A stretch of 64,000 nucleotides of DNA from Rhipidocladum racemiflorum (GCA_036346355.1 CM070583.1:7130001-7194000); one strand, 5' to 3'. Positions 1 to 13,143 are shown, numbered from the stretch's first letter. Notes: generated from the letters alone by a model not told the origin. Translations and numbers: made by a program.

Positions 1-1102
1 TTGATTCTCACCGGAGACGATGAATTTCGCGATGAACGACGGTTCGGCCAAAGCGACAAAAATCCAAAATTCGTCGCCAATCCTTAAGGGATCCTAAAAT
101 TGATTGTTAGGTTAGACTCTAGACTCATTCACGGTCACAAGGAACCAATTGGAGTTGAGAAAAACCCACCGGAATGGATGCTAGGAGGATGAACTTGAAT
201 AACACCGAAAAACGGCGACCCGGCGTTGGTTTTCTTGATCTAGCGGGCAAATGAGTTGGAGAGGCTAAAGGAGACGCATACCACCGGGACGGGGGTTCTT
301 ATAGGGAGAGGATGGAGGTGGTGGTGCGCCGTTTGGAGAAGAAACGGGCGAGTTATGAGCAATTAGATGTATTTCGGTTTTTGGCCAACGGTTCAAATTC
401 CGGCGAGATTTGGAGTTAATGATGGTGGGGAATGGCAAGAGGGCGACGCTACGGATCCAACGCAACCGGCCGTTCGTGTTTTGGAGTTGTGTGGAGGGAG
501 CTAGAAGGATTGGAAGATTTGCCCTAGCCATTGGAGCAAGCTCCATGCTCTCTGTTCTTCCCCCATGGCAAGAGGTTGAAGATGGCACTGTTCATCGCCA
601 CGTGTCAGACCCCGGTTGTCTCTCCATTACGCGAATGTTCCACCCTAGAAACAAATTAGGAAAAATGGTCTAAAAATTCCAGAAAAATTCCTAGAGCCAT
701 TTTAGATTATTTGGGACTCAATGGAATTGGTTTGGTTGAATTTGGATGAAATTTGTGGAATTAAATATTCAAGTGCGGATCGCAGGCATTAAACAAAAGC
801 CGCGCGAGATAAAATAAGAACGAAGGTCCAAAAATCTGGGGAATGATTCCTAAAATCATTTTGGAATATTTGGAACACAATTGAAGTGGTTTGGGGAAAT
901 TTGGAGCATTTTTGGACTCGGGTGATTTTTCGGGTACCGGCGGGAACGGGAAAAGTCGATTTTTCGACCGGAGGGGAATTGAATCTCGATTTTGGATGGA
1001 AATGGATGCCAGGTTAATATAAACACCGAAGGAACTCCAATTTTTGAATTTAATTTATTTAAATTAGGTTTTTCTCAAGAAGGCGAAAACAAGGGTGTTT
1101 CA
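1..1102 (-). mobile_element. Partial long LTR of a Gypsy-type retrotransposon (5' portion)
   Basis: Read on the minus strand this begins TGAAACACCC at 1102 and aligns collinearly with the first kilobase of the plus-strand solo LTR at 17600-20962. The shared stretches are around 960-1075 and 17640-17720. It enters the PMD-MULE copy A exactly where copy B continues uninterrupted (28581). The five bases next to its terminus, GAAAG at 1103-1107, are the expected target-site duplication; the partner lies outside the window. No coding capacity was found. Whether this is a solo LTR or part of a complete element cannot be decided from the window. Confidence 0.75.
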
Positions 1103-1163
1103 GAAAGTACACAAAATAGATGGTAAACATAATAGGAGAAAGTACCCAAAAATAACGAACATC

Positions 1164-3825
1164 CTAATCCTGATCACTCCCCGGTGGTGGATCCTGGCCC
1201 TGACCCCTACCCCTAGCTCTCCTTTGTCGACGCGCCGAAGGGGGTGCATCGTCGAGAGGTCATGGGCGAAGCACCCGCGACGGTCCCGCCTGGCCGTAGT
1301 CCGGCGGGTCTGCAGAATCACGCCGGCGACGCACGCGGGAGGCAACGTGTCTGAGGAGGCCGCGTGATTCGCGTGGCTGGAGGAGGCGGCGTGTATCGCG
1401 TGGTCGAGGATGCCGCGTGAATCGAGCCCCTCGCGAAGAATCGATTGGTCCAGAGTCGTGACGCCGTGCCTCGATCGGGTGTCCGGTAGAGGCATGTCCT
1501 AGGAGGCCTACTGATGTAGACATTAACATTTAATTATAGTGAGAAGATTAGATTCAAACGAGATCAATCAATTTTTATCGCTTACCGGGTGTGGGGACCA
1601 TGGTAGGCCAGCGTCTTCTGCCGCTAATCGATCCTCGGTAGTGCTCGAGCCGAGGCACCAGGTGTGGAAGCTGGACCCTGGCGTAGTGGTGGTCGAGAAG
1701 GTAGTGTCGGTGAGCCGAGCCTCGTGGCGGCTCGACGAGGTGCCACCAAAGCCAGCTGGCCGGGCACGCTAAGCGACACTAATCTCCACGATCCGTCGGG
1801 ACTGCAGCTCCACATGCCCCATGGATTCTGATAGCTGGTCCGGTGTGAAAATGGTCCCCTGCTGCAGCCTAGACAGAAAGTCAGTGGCATGCTCGTGCAA
1901 GCCCCTCGCCTCGTCCACCTATCACGTACAAACAAACGATAAACATAACGACATAGCATTGAAATTACAATTGCATTAATGAGTAAAAACACAACGAGAC
2001 TTACCATCTGGTGCAGTGCCACTCCTGCGTGGCTGGAGTACAAGTCTGCGACGCTAGGAGCAAACACCTGGGCTTACCGCTCCTTGCGTGGAGAGGCAGT
2101 ACGGTCCGGCACGTGCCAGACAAGTACTCTGGTAGGAGGAGTCGAGGGCGCGACCTCCTCGACAACGCCCTCCGGCGCCCCCTCCCACAAATAAGCAAGC
2201 CACGGTGCCATCCTCTGCAGCAAGGTCACCATGGCCTTCTTGGGTCCCTAGGTGGAGTACCTGCATAAAAGACCTCATTACTACAAATATGTCGTAAGCA
2301 CTTAGCATACCTGTAGTGGCGAGTAACTCACGAGTGCACTTTACCGCACGCGTTCCCAAAGGAACAGTGGACCACCTGGCGTAGTCCGAATCAGCTCGAG
2401 GACTCGGTGCGACGCGTAGTCCTCTACGAAGACGTCGAAGACGACCTTCCTCCTCGTCATCCAGTAAGCCTGGCCCTCAGAGCACAGCAAATGACAGCCC
2501 CGCAGCCTCTCTCTCCTACACGCTGTCGGGCCAGAGGGGTCCCCAGACGACATGCCCCTCCCTCAGGTGATCGAAGGCCTCCGTGAAGGAGAGGTACGCC
2601 GCACGTACCTGGACACCTGCCCACTATGGCTGCAATAGAGTAGACATAAATGTAAGCACATGGCATTGAAATTACAATTCCATTAATGAGTAAGAACATG
2701 TACCCGTCGCCTGGTCCAGAGCGAGCCAATCGTCGGTCGGTCCAGCGCATCACCGCCGCCGTACATGTCGGGGGTGTAGTGCCGAGGGTCGACATGGGGT
2801 TGACCCACGGAGAAGCGCTCGAATGACCAAAGCTGAAGAAGAAGCGGCATCCCGGTAAGATTGGGGTTCCTGCATTTCTTCACGCACGCGTCGCAAAGGG
2901 CGCGGTACGTGGAAGCAAGAACCGCCGAACCCCAGGATACCTGCGGTACGTCGTCAGGCTCCGAGTCCGCAATAGCCCGTGCGTAGGCTATCCAACGCGC
3001 GTCCACGGTGTCGCCATGACTCGACGTGAACATCACCCAGCCGAACAACCAAAGCAGATAGGCCTCAAGGTGCCTAGCAACCTGGTAGTCAGTGGGCTGG
3101 GCCGCCATCCGCTGCACCTACGATAATTGAAAGAGTGTGATATCACGTTAATGCTATGCAAAGCTGGAGTAACATAGTAATATGTACAATCACTAACCTC
3201 GAACTGTGACAACCACCTCCTTGATGGCCCGTGCTTCTCGCCTACCAGTATCTGTGGATCGACCTCCGCAACCCCGGCGAAGCGCACCTGTAAGTCCGCG
3301 TCCCACCCAGCAGGAGTCACCGAGGGGCCGATCGCTGCCCCGGCGATCGGCAATCCAGTGAGCATGGCGACGTCCTGCAGCGTCACCGTCATCTCCCCGA
3401 AAGGCAGGTGAAAAGTGTGCGTCTCCGGCCTCCAGCGGTCGACCAAACACGCTAACAGCGAGCTGTTGAACGGGAAACGCCGCGACCGCTGCGGGTCGTC
3501 ACCCTGGGCCTGGGGGTCGTGCTCAGCGGGGTCGGCAGCTGAACCCTCCACCATGCGGACTAGCGGAAGCAGCCCGGCACGTGCCAGCCTAACGAGGAAC
3601 AACAGAGTTGAATCAATTGAATGTAATGAACACTAATTGTACGAACAATGGAACATGTACAAGTACTGCAACTAACCTGGTGTGGAAGCGAGGGTCAACG
3701 CACCATGCCTTATTAGGCACACGAATCCGCAGTAAGGCCAACTTGTCATTCCCCTGTGTCGTGTGGACGTGCGCACGGTGCCGCGCATCCAACACAGGGT
3801 CCAGAAGTGAGTCGACCTGCTCCAT
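1164..3825 (-). pseudogene. Plant mobile domain (PMD, MAIN-like) protein of MULE copy A
   Basis: A seven-exon model with GT-AG junctions fits the minus strand: 3825-3677, 3588-3198, 3117-2704, 2629-2332, 2260-2005, 1918-1586 and 1507-1164, about 728 codons. The start is MEQVDSLLDPV. Exon 2 holds the PMD signature (LVDRWRPETHTFHLP, then GEMTVTLQDVAMLTGLPI). Exon 3 holds HLEAYLLWLFGWVMF, and exon 4 holds YWMTRRKVVFDVFVEDY followed by the HRVLELI segment. The C terminus is Arg/Gly-rich and ends GSDQD. PMD proteins are known from plant genomes both as silencing-related host proteins (MAIN, MAIL1) and inside transposons. The summed exon length is not a multiple of three and exon 4 changes frame, so at least one frameshift is present. 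The gene lies about 390 bp downstream of the transposase on the same strand. Confidence is high for the family, moderate for exact exon ends. Confidence 0.75.
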
Positions 3826-4216
3826 CCCTGCACATAGAAATGTTTCAACATAAATCATACTACACAACGTACGGCAAACACGACATATATGAATAAAAGT
3901 ACACAACGTATATGAATAAAATACATGAGGGTTGAACATAAATAAAAGTACACAACATGTGAGCAACACAACATAATTGAATAAAAAACACCACATATAT
4001 GAATAAAAGACATCCAATCGCGTCAATATTACAATACATATATGTATAAAAGACATAAGGGGTGAATATAAATAAAAGTACACAACATGTGAGAAACACA
4101 ACATATATGAATAAAAGACACCCAATCGCGTCAATATTACAATAAAAGACATCCAACGTGCATATAATTACATATTTCGATACATAGCCTACGTGCACTG
4201 GTTCATAACCTACACC
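3826..4216 (-). repeat. AT-rich spacer with short tandem units between transposase and PMD genes
   Basis: The spacer holds repeated TATATGAATAAAAGACA-like units and two copies of CCAATCGCGTCAATATTACAATA. Copy B has a spacer at the same place (26297-26613) with a different repeat, built on ATGTATCGAACTATGTAATTA. It probably contains the transposase 3' end and the PMD promoter; no gene is visible. Confidence 0.6.
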
Positions 4217-6940
4217 CTACGTGCACTGGTTTGCCTTGTGGCCATACTCGCCGCACTCAGAACACCTCCTAAGAGGGCTACCCACTTCAGATTCATCCAT
4301 GTCGTTGCGAATGCGCCTAGTCTCAGGATCGACTGCATCGCCTTCCGCACACCTCCGCAAGGTTGGATCCAGCAAACAGATGCGCTCATCTCTGTTAATC
4401 GCAGTGAAATCACCGTGTGCACAAAAACCACGAAACTCACCCGACCAGATATGGACAACATGATCCTTCAAGTAGAAAGGGGACATGTATTGCGACGTGT
4501 TCATCCCAATTTGCCCACAAGAAGCCATCACGTGTGAGCAAGGAATATTGAGAAGTCTTTGCTTATTTCATCTGCATTCACACCATCCAGATTCCCATTT
4601 GCCTAGATTAACCTCGCGGCGTAATAACCGTGTGTCCGCTCCCAATCCCCTTTGCACCGAAGAGTCACCTCGAGCGGTATTCAAGGACCCGTAGCTATGC
4701 ACCATATGCTGCTGAGCTTTCATGGTTCGTTCCTCCATGTAGGTCATCATCCGCGAACAATACGGCGTTTACAATGTCAAGGCATGAAGTACCGCTTCCG
4801 CATGCCTTTTTTGGTAGTAGCTAACGATGCCGTGCAACATGCCTTCAAGGATGGCCACAAGCGGTAGCGGACGGAGGCCTCGGATGACCCAATTGTAAAC
4901 CTCGGCTATGTTCGTTGTCATCACGCCAAACCTGTTCAACGCAAAACAGTTTAGAACAACAGGCCAAATTGTTTAGCGGTGTTTTGATATTTTAATGTAC
5001 CATACTAACCTGGCGCCTCCGGTGTCATGGAGCAATGCCCACTTCTCTAGAGGCTCACCTCTATCCAAAGGCGAAACACTTAATGTTCCTTGACGTTCGT
5101 CTCCTCATATTAGGAGGATCGAGCTCCCCAAGGGGTGTTAGCCTTTTGGGTGGACATTCGTTCGGCGTAGGTGGTTTCTTCTTCATCTCTTCGATATGCG
5201 CACTGGTGTGCTTATCCAAGTTGGCAAATAGCGCGTTGAACTTACGTGCCTAATTCTGCTTGCATAACCTCTTAAACAGGTTCATCAGTTTCTTGCTTTT
5301 GAACTGCCTGAAGAAATTGGCACCCAAATGTCTCATGCACCACCTGCTCGAGTCGTGCCATGAAAATGGTTCATCTCGGTCCTCCTGTAGAGTCTTAATT
5401 GCCGAGAGGATACCTTTGTGACGATCATGAATGATGCACATACTGGGCCGATCACAAACTACCCGCACCTTGATTCGAAAAACCACAAACCACTATCCCG
5501 ATTCTCACCCTCAACAAAAGCAAAGGCCAATGGAAGTATGTGGTTGTTCGCATCAATTGCAATGGCTGTTAGAATCTGCCCCTTGTATTTTCCAGTCAAA
5601 AATGTGCCATCAACACAAAGCAATGGATGACAAGATGCTGAATGACGCAATGCAAGGCCCCAATGAAAAGAAAGCACGATTTAAATATACAGATCCCATT
5701 TGCATCTGCGCCCGCTTTCTTTGAAAGCGGTGTATGTGCCAGATTGGTTTGCTTGATGCTTCAAGCACACGAGGTAGGTTGCAATACTGAAGCCTCGTAT
5801 GTGCCAAACCTCTTCTCTAATGCTTTTCGCCAGACGCCAGGCCATGGAGTAGCTTATCTGATACTTAAATGTTCGTAGCATTGCTTTCTGAATATACGAA
5901 CACTCGATATCCCGCTTCTCAATGATTTCATTAAACATCACGTTAGCTATTATAACCGCATTCAAGTTACGGTGTTTGACAAGAACATTTTCTAGTCTGC
6001 ATGTGTGCTCGTCCACTCTTGATGCAATCCAATACGTCTCACACTTCGGCTTGTAGGCATGTACTCGAAATTCACAACCATCGATTACGCACTTCACTGT
6101 GTACTTATCTGGGCTAGACAGGACAACCCGAAACTCTCTTTGCAGCCATAGTGCCCACAAGCTCACTGCCAACTTCAATTCAGAATTGTTCGGGAACATT
6201 TGATTCAACCGAATGGCACCAGTACCATACTCACAATGCGAGTCATGGCCCCACAAAGCTTCCATACCAGCTTTGTTCTGCCTGTTCCATTCATCGGGGA
6301 TGGGTACCTCCGCTGAGCCAGTACTACCATGTATTTCATCATCTTCCACCCGTTCGTCATCTTCGCCGATGGTATCGATAGGGTCTAACATTTCGGCTTC
6401 CTCTTCTGTCGCCATGCGGTCCACCCAATCCAATTGATCTACAAGTTGATCGATATCCTCCCCTTCATCAGCCCGACCTTCTGCGCTTGCTGCATCCATG
6501 TGATCATCCCCCGCTGCTGCCTCAACCGACACCGCTGGCTGAACTTGTTCAGCTGTAGCCGATGTGCTGCTCTCGCTCACACCAGTAGTACTCACCTCTT
6601 CCCTAGGGCAAGCTTGCACCAACATCACACATTCGAGGCTAGATCCCTTGCACCACCTTAACCATTTCTGCCACAACTGTGTTCGATCTACTGTCTTCAA
6701 CTCCCACACAGCCGGGTCACCCTTGCTACACGTGTATACGATTTGGATGATAACATAATAAACACTTGGATCCAGGGAAAAAAATTGGGTCAACCAAAGT
6801 TTTATATCACGAATGCTAACAGTATCGGGGGACAAGTGCTCGGCCATGGTGACCGCAAAGCAGCTTAAATCTACTCCATTCTGACCAATTTTTACTTCCC
6901 CATCGCCATAATATACCCTGAATTTCACTGGTTCCGACAT
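4217..6940 (-). pseudogene. MuDR-type transposase of MULE copy A (frameshifted)
   Basis: The protein would catalyse cut-and-paste transposition. Reading from MSEPVKFRVYYGDGE at 6940, the first 420 codons stay open. They contain an acidic linker and the plant MuDR DNA-binding domain (LNQMFPNNSELKLAVSLWAL, then YTVKCVIDGCEFRVHAYKPK). After 5681 the frame breaks, and the MULE transposase core continues in other frames: LLCVDGTFLTGKYKG with the first catalytic Asp, IHDRHKGIL with the second, and the NIAEVYN region with the Glu. A SWIM zinc finger (CEC ... PCSHVMASCG) and a CCHC knuckle (CSECGEYGHKANQC) close the protein before the stop at 4217. The breaks make it non-autonomous as sequenced. A PMD gene follows directly. 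Confidence 0.8.
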
Positions 6941-7199
6941 CACTGCGACGACATAGACAAAATAAATTTATGCATCCCTACTAAAATGTAAAATCTGTAC
7001 CGTAAATTGAACAACGATAATTAACTATCGGGATATCGATACTATAATATTATAATAACATGGCGATTTGCTACTAATATGCAATGTTCAGAAAAATCGG
7101 CCGAAAAAACTAATCGGCTTGTAGGCATGTACTCCATTTTTTTCCTTACGGTCAAAAAACTGGGCATAACGATTAATCGGAATTAATCGGAATTAATCA

Positions 7200-7435
7200 G
7201 GTCTAACTAATATCACTACTCTAGATTAAACAACTAGAATCGCTATTCTAAATTGTACTGCTCTAGATCGCTACTATAAATTGTACTACTCTACATTGGT
7301 ACTCTAAATTACGCTACTCTAAATCGCGCTACTCTATATCGCTACTCTAAATCGCGCTACTCTAGATCGCTACTCTAAATTGCGCTACTCTAGATCGCTA
7401 ATCTATATTACATTACTCTAAATCACTCTCTACAT
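7200..7435. repeat. Degenerate tandem CTACTCTAAATCG units in MULE copy A leader
   Basis: About a dozen imperfect units of GCTACTCTAAAT(C/T)G follow one another. The reverse complement, TAGAGTAGCGATT, forms the matching array in copy B at 22805-23010. The array lies between the pyrimidine tract and the transposase start, so it is probably untranslated leader or promoter DNA. Confidence 0.7.
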
Positions 7436-7467
7436 TGAAAAATACGAAATTAAACAAAGTTGTGATG

Positions 7468-7660
7468 TTACCTCCTCTTTTTTCTTCTTCTTCTTCTTCT
7501 TCTTCTTCTTCTTCTTCTGCTTCTTCTCCTCCTCCTCCTCCTCTTCTCCTCCTCTTCTTCTTCCTCTTCTTCTTCTCCTCTCTTCTTCTTCTCCTCCTCC
7601 TTCCTCTCCCTCTCCCTCTCCCTCTCCTTCTCCCTCTTCTCTTCCGGCGGCGGCGCTCTG
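7468..7660. repeat. CTT/CCT microsatellite, MULE copy A
   Basis: The tract is almost pure pyrimidine, made of TCT, CCT and CTC triplets. Copy B has a purine-rich counterpart on the same strand at 22555-22765. Long open frames here (poly-Ser or poly-Arg) are artefacts of the low complexity. Confidence 0.85.
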
Positions 7661-7734
7661 TTGTTTTGAAAACGTGGGGAAAGAGATCGATCGATCGATC
7701 TCGGGCGTTTTTTTTTACCGAGAAAATTTCGCCG

Positions 7735-7970
7735 CACCGTTTGGCGAAGACCTATTTTCGCCAAATGGTATGGCGAAAATAGGGTCTTCGCCATACCATT
7801 TGGCGAAAATAGGTCTTCGCCATACCATTTGGCGAAAATAGCCTTGATACCCGTGTAGCAGCTTAATTGCGGCGGTTAGGGTATTGTCGCTGAACCGTGT
7901 GGCGAAAATAGGGTATTCGCCACATGGTTCGGCGAAAATAATGTATTCGCCACACGGTTTAGCGACCACG
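7735..7970. repeat. Palindromic TTCGCC...GGCGAA unit array at the 5' end of MULE copy A
   Basis: Six or more units of the form TTTTCGCCA(N)TGGCGAAAATA are spaced by 20-40 bp; each is a short near-palindrome. The same array is present at the same place in copy B (22248-22465) with diverged centres. They may be binding sites for the element's transposase, or hairpin-forming leader sequence. No function can be shown from sequence alone. Confidence 0.75.
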
Positions 7971-8046
7971 CATTATTTTTGCAATTTTTTTTCCGAGTAT
8001 TAAAAACGCAATTCGGTTTAAAAAAGTATTATTTTAAAAAAAAAAT

Positions 8047-8567
8047 TCGTCAAACCACTATATAACTATTAGAAGTAATGGAGAACTCAAACAAATGGAT
8101 ACCGCAATAAGTTCATGACACCAAAACTCATTATTTAGCCTCTTGTTTATCTTACTCGCATATAGACACTTATGCATTGATAATTATACAGCTACTCAAA
8201 TAATAATTTGATATATTTATTCGTGTGTTCTTCGAAATATTCTATGCTGTTTTTGTACAAGTTTATCCTTGCAAAAAAAATGCTATCGCCATTACTGTTA
8301 TCATTATATTCAGCATTTTTATAATGTTTCTTCTAAAAAACTATGGTTACGAAGCTTTATTTGAAGCTTATAATTCCCTCTGCAAATCTGTGACGCGACT
8401 GCGTTGACCCGTTTGGTGAATACAGCGCATTTTATTCCTCACCTGGATGAGCAGTTCTTTTTATCAAGATACAAAGTGTTGACTGTTAGGACATAGTTGT
8501 TTTAGTGAAATATGTTATTCGCTCATCATTTATTGTGTTTACCAATTTTCGGCTCTGTCTACAGCAA
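8047..8567. other. AT-rich interval, no gene seen
   Basis: This stretch separates MULE copy A from the O-fucosyltransferase remnant. It is AT-rich with short open frames only and no recognisable protein similarity. A possible intron 3' end (GTCTACAG) sits at its right edge, ahead of the pseudo-exon. Confidence 0.6.
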
Positions 8568-8687
8568 ATTCAAAGACATCTTCGATCGTTCCCGTTTCGT
8601 TGAGCCTCTGTAAGTGGATGCCCAAATCACGGGTGACTTGCCTGAAAGTTTACGATCTGCTCATCCAACTCGGGATCGCTTTACATC

Positions 8688-8692
8688 ATGGT
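8688..8692. repeat. Target-site duplication ATGGT, left
   Basis: The five bases before the LTR terminus TGTGAGAACC are ATGGT. The same five bases follow the other terminus at 13144-13148. Confidence 0.9.
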
Positions 8693-11600
8693 TGTGAGAA
8701 CCCCCCCTTCCTATACCGTACTATACGCCGTCTACTGTGGCGTATAGCACCGTATAGCAACAGGAAGCCTCGACACCGAAAATCTGAATCTAAAAATTCG
8801 ATCGACGGGATCGAACCCTTAGCCGGACCGGTGCTCAGACGCATCCGATCTCGATCCCTGGATCAGTAGCCCAGTATCGCGTACCCACAACCCGAGTATC
8901 AATGCACGAAAAGGTAAACTAATTTAATTTACATAACTAGGTATAAATCTTGTACAAGTGTACTACAGAATCCAAAAGAAGTACAGCGACAGCGGAAACA
9001 AAAGAAAGACAACCAGCGCAGCTGGCCTGACCACCCCACAAAGCTCTTGATCGAGGGAAGACCTCTGGCCGCAACACTCGCACTGGGGCTCGCCATCATC
9101 CGGGACATCATCAATACCTTCCTCTCGAGGAAAAAGGGGTTAAGCGACAGCGGTGAGTACACGTATGTACTCGCAAGACTTTAGTGTATGCAAATATAAT
9201 TAATATGCAGCTGATACGATTGAAATGGCTACTACACTAAGTCTATTAAGTAAAAGCAGGATTTGAAAGCAGTTCATCAAAATGTAATACATAATTTGAA
9301 AGACAGCATTTTGAATAAAACATATTTACAATATATGTAACATTTGAGTCTCTCAACCGCCACCATCCATGATCGCAGCTTGAGATACGAATTGACATCC
9401 ATATATTCATAAATCCTTCAAATACCATATTCACTCATTCATAAATCCATCAAGTACCATATCGATCCACATACTTTAGATAGACTCCAAAATAGATTTT
9501 CATTTTCAAAACCGAACCAAATTTCTATACTTGATATGATTAAAGAAGATTTGCTCATAACCGTGAGCACGGCTAATCGATTAGAATTATTTGATACTCT
9601 GCAGAGTTTGCGCACTTTACCCAAACACAACTCAGACTTGCATCCCTGTCATCCAGGGTACACGCGATACACGAGGTATCCGATATACAAGAATGATCTA
9701 TTCTTTCCCATCGTTGAGGCTATAGCCACACCCCAAGACCGGCGATTTATAAACCCACTACTATGGCGATAAGAGGCCAACCACCACTCAGGCGGCCACG
9801 GAATATCCATCGTGGACGACGGCGAAGTTTTGCCGCGGCATTATCCCATAGCAAGGTGTACACCGTTGTATCAATCAAACATGAACTGGAGCGATTCCCC
9901 GCTGCATAAGTACAAGCGCACTCACGAAGGTGCATACGGCGGGTCGTGAGGACACACACACCGCGCTCGACTGCTCAACACGGGGAAAAGGTCCACACTT
10001 CGGCCTACCAACAGGCATGGCTATCCCCTCACACTTCAGTTACTATACGAGGCTGCCCCATCCCAGCATTGCGTGGTTGCACGGTGTTCATTCAAAAACC
10101 ATCACAAGTTCGGTCCTTATATTTTTGCCTAGTGACTCAAGCGGGGAACTCCACTTAACTCGCCAACCAATCGCCACCATGTTTAACTAGCACATATTAT
10201 ACCTCCCGCCAAGTCTAATTACCAACTAGACACTGCACATTTTTATCAAATTACCTTTACAAGTCACATTTCCAAAACATTTCCAAAACCAGTTACAATT
10301 ATCATAAGTTTTGAGCATTTGGTAAATGACTGACTTTGCTCATCTCTATTGCAGTGTCTAAGCATATGCATGTCTAAGCATATGCATTTACTAAGTCGTT
10401 TATACCCAAGTGACATTTTATTAATTGTCCAACCCTACTAAGGCTATCAATGAAATCAGGGAATTAAATTGAGGAAAAACCACCAAATCAGGGTATATCT
10501 ACCATTCCCACAAACTAGCACTTTACTGAATATAAACAATGCATATAGTTTGAGAAATCAAAGTAAACATCGTGAAATATAGGTTTCAAGATGGTCAAAG
10601 GAGGTGCTTGCCTGTCTGCTGCTGCTCTGATGGATCTGGGACGAACTCAAGATTGTTCGATGCGACTCCGGACTCACTCGCCTCTAATCGAATAAAAACA
10701 TCAAAAGCAATGACGAGAGAAATAATTTAGCAAAGAGTGACTTTAGAAGCATAAACACCAACTTAACATCAAATAGAACTCATCTAGATACTAAGAAAGA
10801 AAAGAAACGATCAAAGCGAAAACGGCGTAATCGCGACCGATGAGGCGATTTCGATGAAATTCTCACCAAAGTGAATAAAATCGTAAAATAAAGAAAAATT
10901 CAAATAAATTTAGTTAAAAACCTAGAATTAGGTATAACACACCTAACGGGACTTATGCGCAACTCGTTTGGGATTACAATGATCGGCCAAGGAGCTAAAG
11001 CAGCAAAAACCAAATTAGAAAAGTGAAAAATTCAGAAAAGGAAAAATGGCACTATTCACCGTAGGGCAAAAGCCATTTTTGTTCGTAACGCATGAGAATC
11101 GATTTGCGATTTCTCCAGGTTGTTCCACCAGGTAGTCTAGGGTATTTAGGACCTATCTGGACCTTACCCCACCGAAATTCACTTAACCTATAGCAATTCG
11201 ATCGAAGCATTTTGGGTCGCTAAATACGCCCCGATCGCACAAGGTCAGCGGCTCAAACTCGATTCGCTTTGCGCGAGGAGCACGCTTTCGACTTCACTAG
11301 GCTTATATGACCCTAAATGACTCATTCCGATAGCTAATCGTGAATAAACCTAAATTGTGGAATATGGCCAAAATGGCTATTTTGCTCAAAACGAGCAATC
11401 TCGCCAAAAGAAGTAGTTTTGAGCTGGAATGCCGCGAGACTTGTTTTAAGCCCTCGGCTAGTTGCTTAGGGATACTTACGACCTATCGGAGCCATTCCCC
11501 AGCATGGATGACTTAATCTTCTCTGACTTTTGATCAATTGCCCGCTTAACTCCGGTAATTACCCGAGAAACGGCAAAAGTCCGAAAAGTGACTTGAATGC

Positions 11601-13143
11601 GATCCAAAACACGCGGAAAGCATGCTATCGACCTTAGTGACCTTAAACGAAGCTAAACAAAGCTAAATGCCTTAAACGGCTTGTGAGGCCTATAATTACT
11701 AAAATAAAATGCAAAGTGCTAAAATGCAAATCTAGCGATTCTAATCGCTTTTCTAGCCTCTAAGGGGACTAATGGTAAAGTCAATACATGCCTCGGAGCT
11801 CTAGGATTTTATGAAATAAAAATAAATTAAAAGAGACCTAGAGCTAACAACTTGTAGCAGGTTTTGACGAAACTTAATTTCGACTCTTCTGATCGCAACC
11901 AGGGCTATCAGAAGAGCTAATGGAGCTATCGTTATACGCTATGGACCTTCGGTCCATTGTAAAAATAGTTAACACCTAAATGAATAAAATAAATTTCGGC
12001 TTAAGCGAAATTGAATTCGATTCCTCCCAGAGCGACTCTAGCCACCAGGCTGCTATGGGAAAAATCTATACATGCTCTACCTCACTAGAACTCCGACAAA
12101 CCGAAGACCTAAGCGAAAGCATGCTCGATTTTGAAGATGGCTAAAAGCCAGGTCGACTATAGAGTTAAACGGACCTAACGACGACTGAGTCTAGATTTTA
12201 AAGCGAGAATTGCTATGCGATCGTTGAACACATGGTACCTAGACATGGCCTAGGCTAGGGTTTGGGAAAACTTGATGAAATGCGGCTACGGAGAAAAGAG
12301 TCGTAGCTACGGCAAGAGGATCGACCGGAGTCAAGAAATCAGGTCAGATTGTAAAGCACCACGGGAACTCCAAGAGACATCGATGAATCTCGATGGAATA
12401 CTCACTTGAAGGGTTGAGAAGATGGGGAACGCGATGAGGACGCCAAATCCGACCTCAGATTCGATTTCCGTCGGTTGAATCGCCTAATCCAGCGGATTTG
12501 GGTGGCCTTCTTCTTCTCTTTCTCCTTCTCCCTTGCTTGGGACATGAGGGATGGAGGAAATGAGTGTTGGCTGTTGGTTTGCTTGAGCACATGCTTAAAA
12601 CACTATGCACTTACAAGGGGTATTTTGGTCAAGTGACAAACCTTGAAGATTCAAACTTCCAAAGCTGATTTTTAATGATTCTAAGGTATATTGGAGGGAT
12701 TTTGGGTCACTTTGACACTTATTCAACTCAATTTGCAATTACTCATGAGAGTGAAATTAATTGAGTCGGGTAGTTTAAATGTGACCGCGATCAAAGTTTA
12801 CAAGCTCCGATTAAACGGATCCTTAACTCCTTTTGAGGATTTTTAAGTTCCCCACTAAACTAGGCAACTTGTACTTCAGAAGGACAGAGAAGAGAACATT
12901 TAAGTCGACATACAAGATACTTTCGCAAGAGCTCGAAAACTGAATTCAATCACCGAAAACACTTGTCGGCGATCAAATGGGAAATTGATTTTGAGTGACG
13001 CTAAATAAGTTGAAGGGTTCTTTTAGATCCCGAACGAGTACAATCGCTCAAGATACAGAAACACACAAGAACAGTGTATTATTGAACAGTGTTTGAGTAC
13101 AAATGTACAGTGACTCGAGTATAGAAATACTCGGGATATTACA
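8693..13143 (-). mobile_element. Solo LTR of a long-LTR Gypsy element (4.45 kb)
   Basis: The block starts TGTGAGAACCCC and ends CGGGATATTACA, giving proper TG...CA ends, and is bounded by perfect 5-bp duplications ATGGT. There is no internal coding region, primer-binding site or polypurine tract, so it is a solo LTR left by recombination between two LTRs. Orientation is minus: the reverse complement carries the TTTGTTTCCGCTGTCG and TTGCGAGTACAT...GTACTCACC landmarks shared with the plus-strand solo LTR at 17600-20962. Length and these motifs suggest the Tekay/Del chromovirus group, which is an inference. The short ORFs inside are not genes. Confidence 0.9.

Larger units (their letters stand above)
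1103..8046 (-). mobile_element. Mutator-like element with plant mobile domain gene, copy A
   Basis: On the minus strand the element runs from about 8046, through palindromic GCGAAAATA units (7735-7965), a pyrimidine-rich tract (7470-7660) and CTACTCTAAAT repeats (7200-7430), into a MuDR-type transposase (6940-4217) and then a PMD gene (3825-1164). Copy B at 22168-28581 has the same order on the plus strand, so PMD and transposase belong to one element. The 3' end is cut off by the LTR at 1-1102. Long terminal inverted repeats were not found, so the outer 5' boundary is set by where similarity to copy B stops, near 8046. Confidence 0.8.

Noticed and set aside
7435..7794. Open frames encoding poly-Ser, poly-Leu or poly-Arg proteins
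   Set aside because: They come from the CTT/CCT microsatellite in the MULE leader, are open on both strands, and have no conserved flanks.
8760..8890. tRNA-like segment with GATCGAACCC
   Set aside because: No cloverleaf or anticodon arm could be built and the segment lies within the 3' end of a solo LTR.
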